A stretch of DNA of 64,000 nucleotides from Streptomyces sp. NBC_01463 (GCA_036227345.1 CP109468.1:4898001-4962000), one strand, 5' to 3'; shown: positions 41,877-51,175, counted from the first letter of the stretch. The notes: generated by a model not told the origin, from the sequence alone. Translations and numbers: made by a program.

Positions 41877-43004
41877 GTGGCTGAATCCAGTGCACGGGAT
41901 CGTCTGCCGGCGGCCGAGGCGCGACGGGGCGGACCCTTGATCGTGACCGAGGATGTGGACCTGCTCGACGATCTGCTGAGGCTGTGCGCGGCGGCAGGGG
42001 CGGAGCCCGAGGTCCATCACACCCTGCCCGAGCGCCGAGGCGGATGGGAGCAGGCTCCCATGGTTCTCGTGGGGGACGATGCGGCGGCGCGGTGCCGTGG
42101 AGCGGCCCGCAGGCGGGGCGTGATGCTCGTCGGACGGGATCAGGATGCGCCCGATGTGTGGCGCAGGGCCGTGGAGATCGGGGCCGAGTATGTGCTGCGG
42201 CTACCCGATTCGGAGAACTGGCTGGTCGATCAGATCGCCAATGCGGCCGAGGGGGTCGGCCGTCCCGCCCTGACCGTGGGGGTGATCGGTGGCCGGGGCG
42301 GCGCCGGCGCGTCCACGCTGGCCTGCGCGCTCGCTGTGACCGCGGCCAGGGCCGGAAGGCGGACCATGCTGATCGACGGCGACCCGCTGGGCGGCGGCAT
42401 CGACGTGCTGCTCGGCGGCGAGCGGGCCGAGGGGATGAGGTGGCCTGATTTCGCCCATTCGAAGGGGCGGGTCGGGGGCGGCGCCCTGGAGGAGTCGCTG
42501 CCGGCTCTGCACGGGCTGCGCGTGCTCAGCTGGGGGCGTGACGACTGGGTGGTCATTCCGCCGCAGGCCATGCAGGCGGTCCTCGGGGCCGCGCGCAGGC
42601 TCGGCGGGGTGGTGGTGGTCGATCTGCCGCGCCGGATCGATGAGGCGGTGGCCGAAGCCCTGGCGCAACTGGACCTCGGACTCTTGGTGGTGCCGGGTGA
42701 GTTGCGTGCGGTCGCGGCGGCGAAACGGGTGGCGTCGATGGCCGGGATGGTGCTGGGAGATCTCCGCGTCGTGGCGCGCGGGCCGTACGCATCCGGCCTC
42801 GACGAACAGTGGGTGGCCAGTGCCATAGGGCTTCCGCTGGCCGGTGAACTCCCGCTGGAGCCGGGTCTGCTGGCCGAGCAGGACATGGGCGAGCCGCCCG
42901 GCGGAAGTCCCCGGGGGCCGCTCGCCAGGTTCTGTTCGGCCTTCTGGGACCGCGCGCTCGCCGGCGAGGGGGCCGGGGGCCAGACCGCGGGCGGGGCGTC
43001 ATGA
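41877..43004 (+). CDS. TadZ/CpaE-like ATPase (septum site-determining protein Ssd-like)
   Basis: 375 residues. An N-terminal receiver-like domain (15-125) is followed by a MinD-type ATPase domain with GVIGGRGGAGASTLACALA and MLIDGDPLGGGIDVLLGG. The Walker A is deviant: a Ser stands where the usual Lys-Thr would be, as in many TadZ and Ssd proteins. It is the first gene of the tad cluster and probably localises the secretion apparatus. The GTG at 41877 has a GGAG nearby; GTG 41856 in frame is also possible. It overlaps the next gene by 4 nt. Confidence 0.85.
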   Translation: MAESSARDRLPAAEARRGGPLIVTEDVDLLDDLLRLCAAAGAEPEVHHTLPERRGGWEQAPMVLVGDDAAARCRGAARRRGVMLVGRDQDAPDVWRRAVEIGAEYVLRLPDSENWLVDQIANAAEGVGRPALTVGVIGGRGGAGASTLACALAVTAARAGRRTMLIDGDPLGGGIDVLLGGERAEGMRWPDFAHSKGRVGGGALEESLPALHGLRVLSWGRDDWVVIPPQAMQAVLGAARRLGGVVVVDLPRRIDEAVAEALAQLDLGLLVVPGELRAVAAAKRVASMAGMVLGDLRVVARGPYASGLDEQWVASAIGLPLAGELPLEPGLLAEQDMGEPPGGSPRGPLARFCSAFWDRALAGEGAGGQTAGGAS

Positions 43005-44149
43005 CGGAGGCGCTGCTGGACGCGGTGCGGCGGCGGCTGGCGCAGAGCGGGGCCGCGCCGACCCCTGCGGGGGTGGCGGCCGCGTTACGGGCCCAGGGGA
43101 GGCTGCTCGGGGACGCCGAAGTGTTGGGGACGGCGGACGAGTTGCGAGGCGAGCTGGTGGGGACCGGAGTGCTGGAACCGCTCCTCGCCGACCCCGCGGT
43201 CACGGATGTCCTGGTGTCCGCACCCGACCGGGTGTGGGTGGACCGGGGCGGCGGGCTCGAAATCACCTCGGTGACCTTCGCCGACGCGGCCGCGGTCCGC
43301 AGGCTCGCGCAGCGGCTCGCGGCCGTTGCGGGGCGGCGCCTGGACGACGCCAGGCCCTGGGTGGACGCACGGCTTCCGGACGGGACCCGGATGCATGCCG
43401 TGCTGCCGCCGGTGTCGGTCGGGTCGACGTGCCTGTCCCTCCGGGTGGTCCGGCCGAAGGCCTTCTCGCTGAGGGAACTGGTCGCGGCGGGCACGGTACC
43501 GCCGGGCGGCGACCGGGTGCTGCGGGCCCTGGTCGAGGCCCGGGTGTCCTACCTCATCAGCGGGGGGACGGGTGCGGGCAAGACAACGCTCCTCTCCAGT
43601 CTGCTGGGTGCCGTGGGGGAGCAGGAGCGGATCGTGCTCGCCGAGGACTCGGCAGAACTTCGTCCCGACCATCCGCACGTGGTGCGCCTCGAATCGCGCC
43701 CGGCGAACCAGGAAGGCGCCGGCCGGGTGACCCTCCGGGACCTGGTGCGACAGGCGCTGCGCATGCGCCCCGACAGGCTGGTGGTCGGAGAGGTGCGAGG
43801 GGCCGAGGTCACCGAGCTGCTGGCAGCTCTGAACACAGGCCACGAGGGCGGCTGCGGAACGGTTCACGCGAATGCGGCCGAGCATGTCCCGGCCCGGCTG
43901 GAGGCCCTGGGGACCTCCGCCGGCCTGGACCGGACCGCCCTGCACAGCCAGTTGGCGGCGGCGCTGTCGGTGGTGGTCCATCTCGTACGGGACCGGTCCG
44001 GCCGGCGAAGGATCTCCGAGATCCAGGTGCTGGAACGGGATGCGGCCGGCCTGGTGGTCACCGTCCCGGCACTGCGCTGGGGTGCATCCGGATTCGAGCG
44101 GGAGCGGGGCTGGGAGCGGCTGCGCTCTCTGATCGGGGGCGAACGATGA
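43001..44149 (+). CDS. TadA/CpaF secretion ATPase
   Basis: 382 residues. The N-terminal domain precedes the P-loop SGGTGAGKTT (187-196), the Asp box ERIVLAEDSAELRP, and the His box GCGGTVHAN. It powers assembly of Flp-type pili or pseudopili. ATG 43001 overlaps the upstream stop (ATGA), and its own stop overlaps the tadB start. Length and motif order are normal for the family. Confidence 0.92.
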   Translation: MTEALLDAVRRRLAQSGAAPTPAGVAAALRAQGRLLGDAEVLGTADELRGELVGTGVLEPLLADPAVTDVLVSAPDRVWVDRGGGLEITSVTFADAAAVRRLAQRLAAVAGRRLDDARPWVDARLPDGTRMHAVLPPVSVGSTCLSLRVVRPKAFSLRELVAAGTVPPGGDRVLRALVEARVSYLISGGTGAGKTTLLSSLLGAVGEQERIVLAEDSAELRPDHPHVVRLESRPANQEGAGRVTLRDLVRQALRMRPDRLVVGEVRGAEVTELLAALNTGHEGGCGTVHANAAEHVPARLEALGTSAGLDRTALHSQLAAALSVVVHLVRDRSGRRRISEIQVLERDAAGLVVTVPALRWGASGFERERGWERLRSLIGGER

Positions 44150-45027
44150 GCGGGGGCACGCCGGTGGGAGTGCCGGAAGTGGTGCACGCGGCCGCGTTGT
44201 GTGCGGGCGCTGCGGCCTGGCTCGTGGTGGTCGCACGGAGTCAACGACTCCGTAGAGCACGGGTGTTGTTCGTCGCAGGGCTGACGGATGCGGCTCTTCG
44301 AAAGGGCTGGGAGCACGGCGTGAGCCGGTGTCGTGTGTGGCTGAGGGGGCGGCGGGAGTGGTTGTGCCTGCCGGTGGCGCTGGTGCTGGCTGCGCTCGGT
44401 GAGTCCGTGCTGCCGGTGATCGCGGGCCTGGTCGCGGTGCCGTTGGTGCGGCGGTGGCTGCGGGGGAGGGAGCTGCGTAAGGACCTGGAGCGCCGGGCCG
44501 ATGGGGTGGTGGACCTGTGCGGCGCGGTGGTGGGTGAACTGAGGGCAGGCCAGGAGCCGGGGCGGGCGTTGCTGGTCGCGGTCCAGAGCACGGGGGCGAT
44601 GGGTGCGGCCGGAGCGGGGGTGTCGGCGGCGGCACGGTTCGGGGGCGATGTCCCGACCGCCCTGGGCCAGGCGGCGTGCGAGCCGGGGCTGGAAGGGCTC
44701 GCGGGGGTGGCCGCCTGCTGGCGGGTGGCGGCGGACGGCGGGGCCGGACTCGCGGCCGGACTGGACCGCCTGGAGGGTGCGTTACGGGCCGAGCGGTGTC
44801 GGCGGGAAGAGCTGCGGGCCCAGTTGGCCGGGGCGTGGTCGACGGTGGTGGTGCTGGCCCTGCTGCCGGTGCTGGGCATCGGACTCGGATCCGCGCTCGG
44901 GGCTGATCCGTTGAGGGTTCTGCTGCACAGCACGGCCGGGCTGGCCTGTCTGGTGATGGGTGGATTGCTGGAAGCGGCCGGCATCGTCTGGGCGGCTCGG
45001 ATCGTCCGTAAGGCGGAAGCGGCATGA
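44146..45027 (+). CDS. TadB-like type II/IV secretion inner-membrane protein (T2SSF)
   Basis: 293 residues. Membrane helices near 14-30, 72-100, 230-255 and 265-285 surround a helical domain with CGAVVGELRAGQEPGRAL, the T2SSF signature. TadB forms the membrane platform with TadC. The ATG overlaps the tadA stop (ATGA), and the stop overlaps tadC. Confidence 0.87.
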   Translation: MSGGTPVGVPEVVHAAALCAGAAAWLVVVARSQRLRRARVLFVAGLTDAALRKGWEHGVSRCRVWLRGRREWLCLPVALVLAALGESVLPVIAGLVAVPLVRRWLRGRELRKDLERRADGVVDLCGAVVGELRAGQEPGRALLVAVQSTGAMGAAGAGVSAAARFGGDVPTALGQAACEPGLEGLAGVAACWRVAADGGAGLAAGLDRLEGALRAERCRREELRAQLAGAWSTVVVLALLPVLGIGLGSALGADPLRVLLHSTAGLACLVMGGLLEAAGIVWAARIVRKAEAA

Positions 45028-45965
45028 GCGCCCTGGTCGGTGAAGTCGTCCACAGGGTGGGGACGGTGGGGTTGTTGCTGGGTGCGTGCGTCCAGCCGGC
45101 ACTCGCCCTGGCGCGACGCCGGACCGGGCGGCGGGTGCGACGACGCGGCCTGGTGCTTTTTGCCGACGCCCCTGGAACCCCGGGGTCCGGGGTGAGGGCT
45201 GCGGCTCGGCGGGGCCGGTGGGCCCGGGCGTCCGGTGTGGACCGGGTGAGCCAGACGAGCCTGATGGGCCAGATGACCTTGATTGGTCAGACGAGCCAGC
45301 TGAGTCAGACGCGGCCAACGGGTCGGATGCGATTGCCGGGTGGCGGCTTCGGAGTCGGGCAGTGGTCGGCGGTGCTGGGTGCGGTGCCGACGGGCTGGAT
45401 TCTGCTGGGGGGTCCCGCGGGATGGGCCGTGGGTCTGGCGGCGGGCTACGGGCTCTGGCGGTGGCAGCGTGCTCGGCTCGGGCCGGCAGCACGAGCCGCT
45501 GCCGAGGAGGCGGCGCGAACTGCGGAGTCCCTGCGTCAGCTTCCGCTGGCGGCCGATCTGCTGGCGGCCTGCCTGTCCGCCGGAGCCGGTCCGAGGGAGG
45601 CGGCCGAGGCGGTGGGGCAGTCGCTGGGCGGGCCGGTCGGCGAGCCACTGGCACGCACGGCGGCGGAGATCCGGCTCGGTGGCGATCCCGCCCTCGCCTG
45701 GGGGAGGTTCGGCGAGGTACCGGGTGCAGCTGCGCTGGCGCGCTGCCTGGACCGAGCCGGGGCGACCGGTGCTCCCGCGGCGGAGCCCGTCGCGAGGCTG
45801 GCCGAGGCGATGCGGGCCGAGCGGGTGAGCGCTGCGGTGGCGCGGGCCCAACGGGCCGCTGTGTTGATCACCGCACCGGTCGGGCTCTGCTTCCTCCCTG
45901 CCTTTCTGAGCGTGGGGGTAGCGCCTGTGGTGATCGGACTGGCAGGGGGACTGCTGCAGTCTTGA
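45024..45965 (+). CDS. TadC-like secretion inner-membrane protein (T2SSF)
   Basis: 313 residues. The C-terminal T2SSF domain (about 165-280) contains LAADLLAACLSAGAGPREAAEAVG and ends in a hydrophobic helix pair. Between an N-terminal anchor and this domain lies an odd Gln/Thr/Ser/Met-rich stretch (about 70-100) encoded by imperfect repeats at 45240-45325, unlike other TadC proteins I recall. The start overlaps the tadB stop. Confidence 0.85.
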   Translation: MSALVGEVVHRVGTVGLLLGACVQPALALARRRTGRRVRRRGLVLFADAPGTPGSGVRAAARRGRWARASGVDRVSQTSLMGQMTLIGQTSQLSQTRPTGRMRLPGGGFGVGQWSAVLGAVPTGWILLGGPAGWAVGLAAGYGLWRWQRARLGPAARAAAEEAARTAESLRQLPLAADLLAACLSAGAGPREAAEAVGQSLGGPVGEPLARTAAEIRLGGDPALAWGRFGEVPGAAALARCLDRAGATGAPAAEPVARLAEAMRAERVSAAVARAQRAAVLITAPVGLCFLPAFLSVGVAPVVIGLAGGLLQS

Positions 45966-46031
45966 CAGCCCAGAAACGCTAGATAAGACCAGTTTATCCA
46001 GGGAAAATAGTATTCACGGGGGTTCGAAGTG

Positions 46032-46268
46032 ATGCGAAAAGGCGTGCACTGGGTGCGAAATGCCGTGGTCCGGGTGCGAAGCACGGCATGCAGGGCGTGG
46101 ACGGATCGGGTGGGTCGGGCGGACCGCGGAATGACGACGTCCGAGTACGCGGTCGGGACGATTGCGGCCTGTGCGTTTGCCGCGGTGCTCTACAAGGTGG
46201 TCACCAGCGCGCCGGTCATGGCGCAGCTGCAGTCGCTTCTGAAGGACGCACTCGATGCGAAATTCTGA
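46032..46268 (+). CDS. Flp-like pilin, DUF4244
   Basis: 78 residues. A basic leader ends at GMTTSEYAVGTIAAC, where the Gly-Met cleavage site and Glu at +5 are typical of type IV/Flp prepilins, followed by a hydrophobic helix AACAFAAVLYKVVTS. It is the candidate major subunit of the tad system. ATG 46032 follows an in-frame GTG at 46029; either is possible. No prepilin peptidase gene is in the window. Confidence 0.8.
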   Translation: MRKGVHWVRNAVVRVRSTACRAWTDRVGRADRGMTTSEYAVGTIAACAFAAVLYKVVTSAPVMAQLQSLLKDALDAKF

Positions 46269-46788
46269 GGGGGCGATGGATGCGGCGGATGTGACGGATG
46301 CGACTGGGGTGCTGGCGTACTCGGGGCCCGGGGCCGTGAGGCAGAGACCGGCGCGGAAGGCGGCAGCGCCTGCGAGGCAGTGCGGAGGGCGGCGGCGCGG
46401 GGAGCGCACGTGCAGAGAGCGGCGCTGCAAGAAGCGGAGGTGCGGCGATCAGGGGGCTGTGACGGCCGAGGCGGCCATGACGATCCCGGTGCTGGTGATC
46501 TTCGCCCTCGCTCTGCTGTGGGCGCTGATGGCGGCGTCGGCCCAGATTCGGTGTGTGGACGCGGCGCGGGCAGGTGCACGGGCGGCAGCTCGCTCCGAGC
46601 CGGAGGCACAGGTGAGGGAGACCGCCCTCTCGGCGGCGCCCGGCCGGGCACGGGTCCAGGTGGAGCGGGCCGGGGACCTGTGGAGAGTCAGCGTGACGGC
46701 GCCGACGCCCGGCCCCGGGCCGCTGGCCGTGACGTTGAGCGCCGAAGCTGCGGCGGCGGCCGAGGACACGGTGGGGGCGGTGCCGTGA
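46255..46788 (+). CDS. TadE-like pseudopilin
   Basis: 177 residues from ATG 46255. A Cys/Arg-rich N-terminus (RGERTCRERRCKKRRCGD) precedes the TadE signature GAVTAEAAMTIPVLVIFALAL, a hydrophobic helix with Glu at +5, and AARAGARAAARSE. The start at 46276 has GAGGGGG upstream and removes seven residues. It overlaps the pilin gene by 14 nt and the next gene by 4 nt. Confidence 0.78.
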   Translation: MRNSEGAMDAADVTDATGVLAYSGPGAVRQRPARKAAAPARQCGGRRRGERTCRERRCKKRRCGDQGAVTAEAAMTIPVLVIFALALLWALMAASAQIRCVDAARAGARAAARSEPEAQVRETALSAAPGRARVQVERAGDLWRVSVTAPTPGPGPLAVTLSAEAAAAAEDTVGAVP

Positions 46789-47435
46789 CGCGCTCCCGGC
46801 CTCGGAGGCCCGTACTGAGGCAAGAGGCGAGGCCGGTCCTGGGGCCGCTGCGGGAGCTGTTCCTGAGGCGGGAGTTCCCGAGGCCGTTCGCGGGGCCGCT
46901 GGGGCCGCGCACGGGCCGTCTGCGCCGCGACGAGGGGCTGGCGACGGTGTTCGCCGCGGTGACCACGGCGACGCTGTGCGTGGTGTTCGCGGTGGTCCTG
47001 GCACTCGGACAGGCGGTGGTGGCCCGGCACCGGGCCGGGGGCGCCGCCGACCTGGCCGCCCTTGCGGCAGCGGATCGGGCGCTGGAGGGAGCGGCTGCCG
47101 CCTGCCGGTCGGCCCGGGAGGTGGCCGGGGCGCAGGGGGCCTTGATCGTGCGGTGCAGCGTTCAGGGGGAGATCGCCGACGTCACGGCCAGGGTGCGTGA
47201 TGGGCCGTACACGCCGGAGGTCAGATCCCGGGCAGGTCCGCCATCAGCGGCGCCCGCCGGGCCGGTTAGGCCCGCGGAGACGTGGGGGCTCCAGGAGAGT
47301 CCGGTTCCGCCGACTCACCCGACTCACCCGGCTCACCTGACCCACCCAGTTCACCCGGCCCAGTCGCTCCGCCAGGCCCACTCACTCCAACAGCCTCACC
47401 CGGGTCGGGCGGGGCCGATCGGAGGAGCTCCGTGA
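46785..47435 (+). CDS. TadE/Rv3654c-like secretion-neighbourhood protein
   Basis: 216 residues from GTG 46785. The core is RRDEGLATVFAAVTTATLCVVFAVVLALGQAVVARHRAGGAADLAALAAADRAL cut in two: a hydrophobic helix (about 50-78) and the AADLAALAAAD helix typical of helicase/secretion-neighbourhood TadE-like proteins. The last ~60 codons are His/Pro/Thr-rich and overlap the helicase C-terminus on the other strand by 170 bp; this tail looks non-conserved, so the functional protein may end sooner. Confidence 0.7.
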   Translation: MTRSRPRRPVLRQEARPVLGPLRELFLRREFPRPFAGPLGPRTGRLRRDEGLATVFAAVTTATLCVVFAVVLALGQAVVARHRAGGAADLAALAAADRALEGAAAACRSAREVAGAQGALIVRCSVQGEIADVTARVRDGPYTPEVRSRAGPPSAAPAGPVRPAETWGLQESPVPPTHPTHPAHLTHPVHPAQSLRQAHSLQQPHPGRAGPIGGAP

Positions 47436-49773
47436 GCAGGCGGATGGCGCCTCGTTTGTGCAGGGGCTCGTTGCCATTGCCGCACTTGGGGGACTGGATG
47501 CACGACGGGCAGCCGGCTTCGCACTCGCACGACGCGATCGCCTGGCGGGTGGCGGTCAGCCAGCCGCGCGCGGTGTGGAAGGCGCGTTCCGCGAAGCCGG
47601 CACCGCCCGGGTGGCCGTCGTACACGAAGACGGTCGGCAGCAGGGTGTCCGGATGCAGCGGTACGGATACGCCGCCGATGTCCCAGCGGTCGCAGGTGGC
47701 GAAGAGCGGCAGCATCCCGATCGACGCGTGCTCGGCGGCGTGCAGCGCGCCGCCGAGGACCTCCGGGTTGATCCGCGCCGTGTCGAGCTGGTCCTGGGTG
47801 ACCGTCCACCACACGGCACGGGTGCGCAGGGTGCGGGGCGGCAGGTCCAGTTTGGTCTCGCCGAGGACCTCGCCGGTGATCAGTCTGCGACGGAGGAAGG
47901 AGACGACCTGATTGGTCACCTCGACGGAGCCGTAACAGAGCCGTCCGTCGCCCCACGGGATCTCGGTGTCGGTCTCCAGGACGGCGATGGCGGTGGTGTC
48001 GCGTGCGGTCGTCGAGTACGGCGGGACGGCCTCCTCGACCAGCGCCACGGAGTCCTCCAGATCCAGTTTCCGGACGAGGTAGGTGCGGCCCTGGTGGAGG
48101 TGGACGGCGCCCTCGTGGACGGCGGCGTGCGCGGCGGACTCGTCGACGGTGCCCAGCAGCCTGCCGGTGCCCTCCTCGACGATCTGGACGGGCCGGCCGC
48201 CCTCGCCTCGGATGTCGGTGAGATCGGCGGCCCGTTCGCGGCGGGTCCAGTGCCAGCCCGATGCGCGTTTGCGGAGCAGTTTCGCGGCTTCCAGCTGCGG
48301 CAGCAGTTCGGCCACGGTGGGGCCGAAGAGAGCCAGGTCGGAGTCGGTGAGCGGCAGCTCCGCCGCGGCGGCGCACAGATGGGGCGCCAGGACGTACGGG
48401 TTGTCCGGGTCGAGGACGGTCGACTCCACGGGCTGCTGGAACAGCGCTTCGGGGTGGTGGACGAGGAAGGTGTCCAGCGGGTCGTCACGGGCCACCAGGA
48501 TGGCGAGGGCGCCCTGTCCGGCCCGTCCGGCGCGACCGGCCTGCTGCCACAGCGAGGCTCTGGTGCCGGGATATCCAGCGATGACGACGGCATCCAGGCC
48601 GGAGACGTCGATGCCGAGCTCGAGGGCGGTCGTCGCGGCCAGGCCGAGCAGGCTGCCGGAGTGCAGCGCGCGCTCCAGGGCGCGGCGTTCCTCGGGGAGG
48701 TAGCCCCCGCGGTAGGCGGCGACACGAGCGGGCAGGGAGCGGTCGATCTCGGCGAGGCGTTCCTTGGCGATGACGGAGATGAGCTCGGCGCCGCGCCGAG
48801 AGCGTACGAACGCGACCGAGCGCACGCCCTGCACGGTCAGGTCGGTGAGCAGGTCGGCGGTCTCGGCCGTGGCGGTACGGCGTACGGGGGCGCCCTTCTC
48901 GCCGTGCAGGTCGGTCAGGGGCGGCTCCCACAGGGCGAAGACCAGTTCGCCGCGCGGGGAGGCGTCGTCGGCGACCTCCGTGACCGGGAGGCCGGTGAGA
49001 CGGCCGGCCGCGACGGAGGGCTCCGCGGAGGTGGCGGACGCGAGGAGGAAGACCGGATCCGCGCCGTAGCGGGCGCACAGGCGGCGGAGCCGGCGGACGA
49101 CCTGGGCGACATGGGACCCGAAGACGCCCCGGTAGGTGTGGCACTCGTCGATGACGACATAGCGCAGGGCGCGCAGGAAGGAGGACCAGCGAGGGTGGGA
49201 CGGGAGTATCCCGCGGTGCAGCATGTCGGGATTGGTGAGGACGTAGTTGGCGTACTGGCGCACCCATTCGCGTTCCTCGACGGGAGTGTCGCCGTCGTAG
49301 ACCGCGGGCCGGATCCCGTTGCCCAACGGAGCCGAGAGTTCTTTCACCGAGCGCCGCTGGTCGGCGGCCAGGGCCTTGGTGGGCGCGAGATAGAGCGCGG
49401 TCGCTCCACGGCCGTTGGGGGCCTCGGAGCCGTCCAGGAGGGCGCTGAGGACCGGCGCGAGGTAAGCCAGCGACTTGCCCGACGCCGTCCCCGTGGCGAT
49501 CACGACCGATTCGCCGTCCAGCGCGTGCTCAGCCGCGGCGGCCTGGTGGGCCCAGGGATGGTCGATGCCGGCCTTCTGGATGGCGGCGATCACTTCCGGA
49601 CGGATGCGATCGGGCCAGATGGCATGGGTTCCCGTACGCGGGGGCAAGTGCTCCGTATGAGTGATGCGCGCGGACCGGCTCGCCCCTGCGGCGAGCCGGT
49701 CGAGGACCACGTCGGGAGAGGGGCGGGAGCCCCCGTTCTCGGGCGGTCGACTGGGGCGGTGATTCTTGGCCAT
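47266..49773 (-). CDS. DEAD/DEAH-box helicase with C-terminal zinc cluster, MrfA-like
   Basis: 835 residues from ATG 49773. Walker A is VIATGTASGKSLAY (91-104), DECH stands as the Walker B, SAT-like LLASAT is motif III, and motif VI is QQAGRAGRAGQG. A C-terminal domain has cysteines in ASCECEAGCPSCIQSPKCG, the DUF1998-type zinc site of MrfA helicases that repair cross-linked DNA. ATGs at 49827 and 49854 are in frame, but that stretch has codon use unlike the rest (including a TTA), so I start at 49773. Its Gly/Glu/Pro-rich end overlaps the Tad gene tail to tail. Confidence 0.85.
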   Translation of the reverse strand: MAKNHRPSRPPENGGSRPSPDVVLDRLAAGASRSARITHTEHLPPRTGTHAIWPDRIRPEVIAAIQKAGIDHPWAHQAAAAEHALDGESVVIATGTASGKSLAYLAPVLSALLDGSEAPNGRGATALYLAPTKALAADQRRSVKELSAPLGNGIRPAVYDGDTPVEEREWVRQYANYVLTNPDMLHRGILPSHPRWSSFLRALRYVVIDECHTYRGVFGSHVAQVVRRLRRLCARYGADPVFLLASATSAEPSVAAGRLTGLPVTEVADDASPRGELVFALWEPPLTDLHGEKGAPVRRTATAETADLLTDLTVQGVRSVAFVRSRRGAELISVIAKERLAEIDRSLPARVAAYRGGYLPEERRALERALHSGSLLGLAATTALELGIDVSGLDAVVIAGYPGTRASLWQQAGRAGRAGQGALAILVARDDPLDTFLVHHPEALFQQPVESTVLDPDNPYVLAPHLCAAAAELPLTDSDLALFGPTVAELLPQLEAAKLLRKRASGWHWTRRERAADLTDIRGEGGRPVQIVEEGTGRLLGTVDESAAHAAVHEGAVHLHQGRTYLVRKLDLEDSVALVEEAVPPYSTTARDTTAIAVLETDTEIPWGDGRLCYGSVEVTNQVVSFLRRRLITGEVLGETKLDLPPRTLRTRAVWWTVTQDQLDTARINPEVLGGALHAAEHASIGMLPLFATCDRWDIGGVSVPLHPDTLLPTVFVYDGHPGGAGFAERAFHTARGWLTATRQAIASCECEAGCPSCIQSPKCGNGNEPLHKRGAIRLLTELLRSAPPDPGEAVGVSGPGGATGPGELGGSGEPGESGESAEPDSPGAPTSPRA

Positions 49774-49932
49774 CGGCACCGAGTGTGTCACTGGCGAGAC
49801 GGACAATGGTCCCAAGGCGTCGTGCATGGCTGCTGGTAAGTGATTGAATGCCATCGCGGCTGGCGATCCGTCCCCTGGCTCCGTCGGGGAGACCGAGGGG
49901 CGACCGCTCGATAGCAAGGTGCTGGAGGATCC

Positions 49933-50286
49933 GTGGACCTGTCCTTGTCGACTCGCAATGTGTCCGGCCCTGGTGGCGACCGTACGGTCGTCGAGGTCGG
50001 TGGCGAGATTGATGTGTATACCGCGCCCAAGCTGCGCGAGCAGTTGGTCGAGTTGGTGAATGACGGCAGCTACCACTTGGTTGTCGACATGGAAGGTGTC
50101 GACTTCCTCGACTCCACCGGCCTCGGCGTGCTCGTGGGCGGCTTGAAGCGCGTTCGAGCCCATGAGGGCTCGCTGCGCCTGGTGTGCAACCAGGAGCGCA
50201 TTCTCAAGATTTTCCGGATCACCGGTCTGACCAAGGTGTTCCCGATTCACACCACGGTCGATGAGGCCGTGGCGGCAACCGACTGA
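49933..50286 (+). CDS. bldG: Anti-sigma factor antagonist BldG
   Basis: 117 residues with a STAS domain. The phosphorylated serine lies in [15 protein letters not shown] (Ser58 or near), in the DSTGLG loop that anti-sigma kinases modify. The sequence [12 protein letters not shown] and the ending VDEAVAATD match Streptomyces BldG, which is needed for aerial growth and antibiotic production. GTG 49933 has GGAGG 4 nt upstream. It is followed by a hairpin and then the anti-sigma factor gene; in S. coelicolor bldG is transcribed alone and with that gene (established). Confidence 0.96.
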   Translation: MDLSLSTRNVSGPGGDRTVVEVGGEIDVYTAPKLREQLVELVNDGSYHLVVDMEGVDFLDSTGLGVLVGGLKRVRAHEGSLRLVCNQERILKIFRITGLTKVFPIHTTVDEAVAATD

Positions 50287-50302
50287 CGTACCGCCCGCGG
50301 TC

Positions 50303-50324
50303 GGACCGGCTCTGCAGCCGGTCC
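50303..50324 (+). terminator. Hairpin between bldG and the anti-sigma gene
   Basis: 9-bp stem GGACCGGCT and its complement around CTGC, 17 bp past the bldG stop. A leaky terminator here would give one short and one long transcript. Confidence 0.65.
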
Positions 50325-50684
50325 GGCGGCGGTCGGGGCGATGACGGTCCGGACCGATCTGACTTCCGGGGCGACGGCAGCCGTTCTTCGGTGGCAGGTC
50401 ACCCCGGTGGCCTGCTGTCACCCGTTCGGCGGTTCACCGGCTGATTTCATCCGGCAACCGGTCGCACACGCGATGATCGGGTCCAGCCGTCAGCCGTTCG
50501 GTGGCTGTCGGAGGGTGGCCGGGCTTCGTCCGTCGGCCGGATGGGCCTGCGGTGTCGGCCGAGTGGTCGAGTCGGTCCGAGTGGCGGGCCGGCCGAGTCG
50601 GCGGCTTTCGCACACGGGGTCAGGGGTACCGGGCCGCCCGCCCGGCTTCTGCCGATGCACACACGTACGTTCGAGGGGGATTGC
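50325..50684. other. 360-bp gap between bldG and its partner
   Basis: No gene with a start signal. The frame upstream of the anti-sigma gene is open but without a binding site. May hold a second promoter for the downstream gene. Confidence 0.4.
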
Positions 50685-51149
50685 ATGGCCACCGTTGAAC
50701 TCCGCTTCAGCGCCCAGCCCGAACACGTCAGAACGGCCCGCCTCGTGGCGGCTGCCGTGGCGCGCCGGGCAGGGGTCGACGAGGCCGTGCTCGACGAGGT
50801 CAGGCTCGCCGTGGGCGAGGCCTGCAGCCGTGCCGTCGGACTGCACCGCAGCCACGGCATCACCGCGCCGGTGACGGTCATCCTGATCGAGGAGGAGAAG
50901 TCCTTTTCCATCGAGGTCGGCGACGAGGTGCCCGGCCCGGGAGCCGACGGCTCCGTGCCCGGCGGTGCCTCCGGGCGCCATGACGCCACGCCCGGAGCGG
51001 CAGCGGACGAGCCGGACGGCGACGGTGAGGACGAGATGGGCCTCGCGGTCATCAGCGGTCTCGTCGACGACGTGGAGGTCCGGTCCGGTGCGGACGGCGG
51101 AGTGATCCGTATGAGCTGGCCGAAGACACCGGCCATCGTTCTTCCCTGA
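50685..51149 (+). CDS. Anti-sigma factor kinase-like ATP-binding protein (BldG partner)
   Basis: 154 residues from ATG 50685, with GAGGGGG 5 nt upstream. VLDEVRLAVGEACSRAVGL is the N-box of GHKL serine kinases of the RsbW/SpoIIAB type, and DEMGLAVISGLVDDVEV is the G2-box region; between them is a Gly/Asp-rich insertion. It is the gene directly downstream of bldG, as in S. coelicolor SCO3548 (from memory), and should bind and phosphorylate BldG or a sigma factor. Confidence 0.85.
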   Translation: MATVELRFSAQPEHVRTARLVAAAVARRAGVDEAVLDEVRLAVGEACSRAVGLHRSHGITAPVTVILIEEEKSFSIEVGDEVPGPGADGSVPGGASGRHDATPGAAADEPDGDGEDEMGLAVISGLVDDVEVRSGADGGVIRMSWPKTPAIVLP

Positions 51150-51175
51150 AGCGGCGCTCCCCCGAGCCCGGGCTT

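Noticed and set aside
49774..49854. Longer helicase start at 49854
   Set aside because: Codon use in this stretch is unlike Streptomyces genes (TTA, AAT, CCA, GCA), and it encroaches on the bldG promoter. It could still be right if relatives share the residues.
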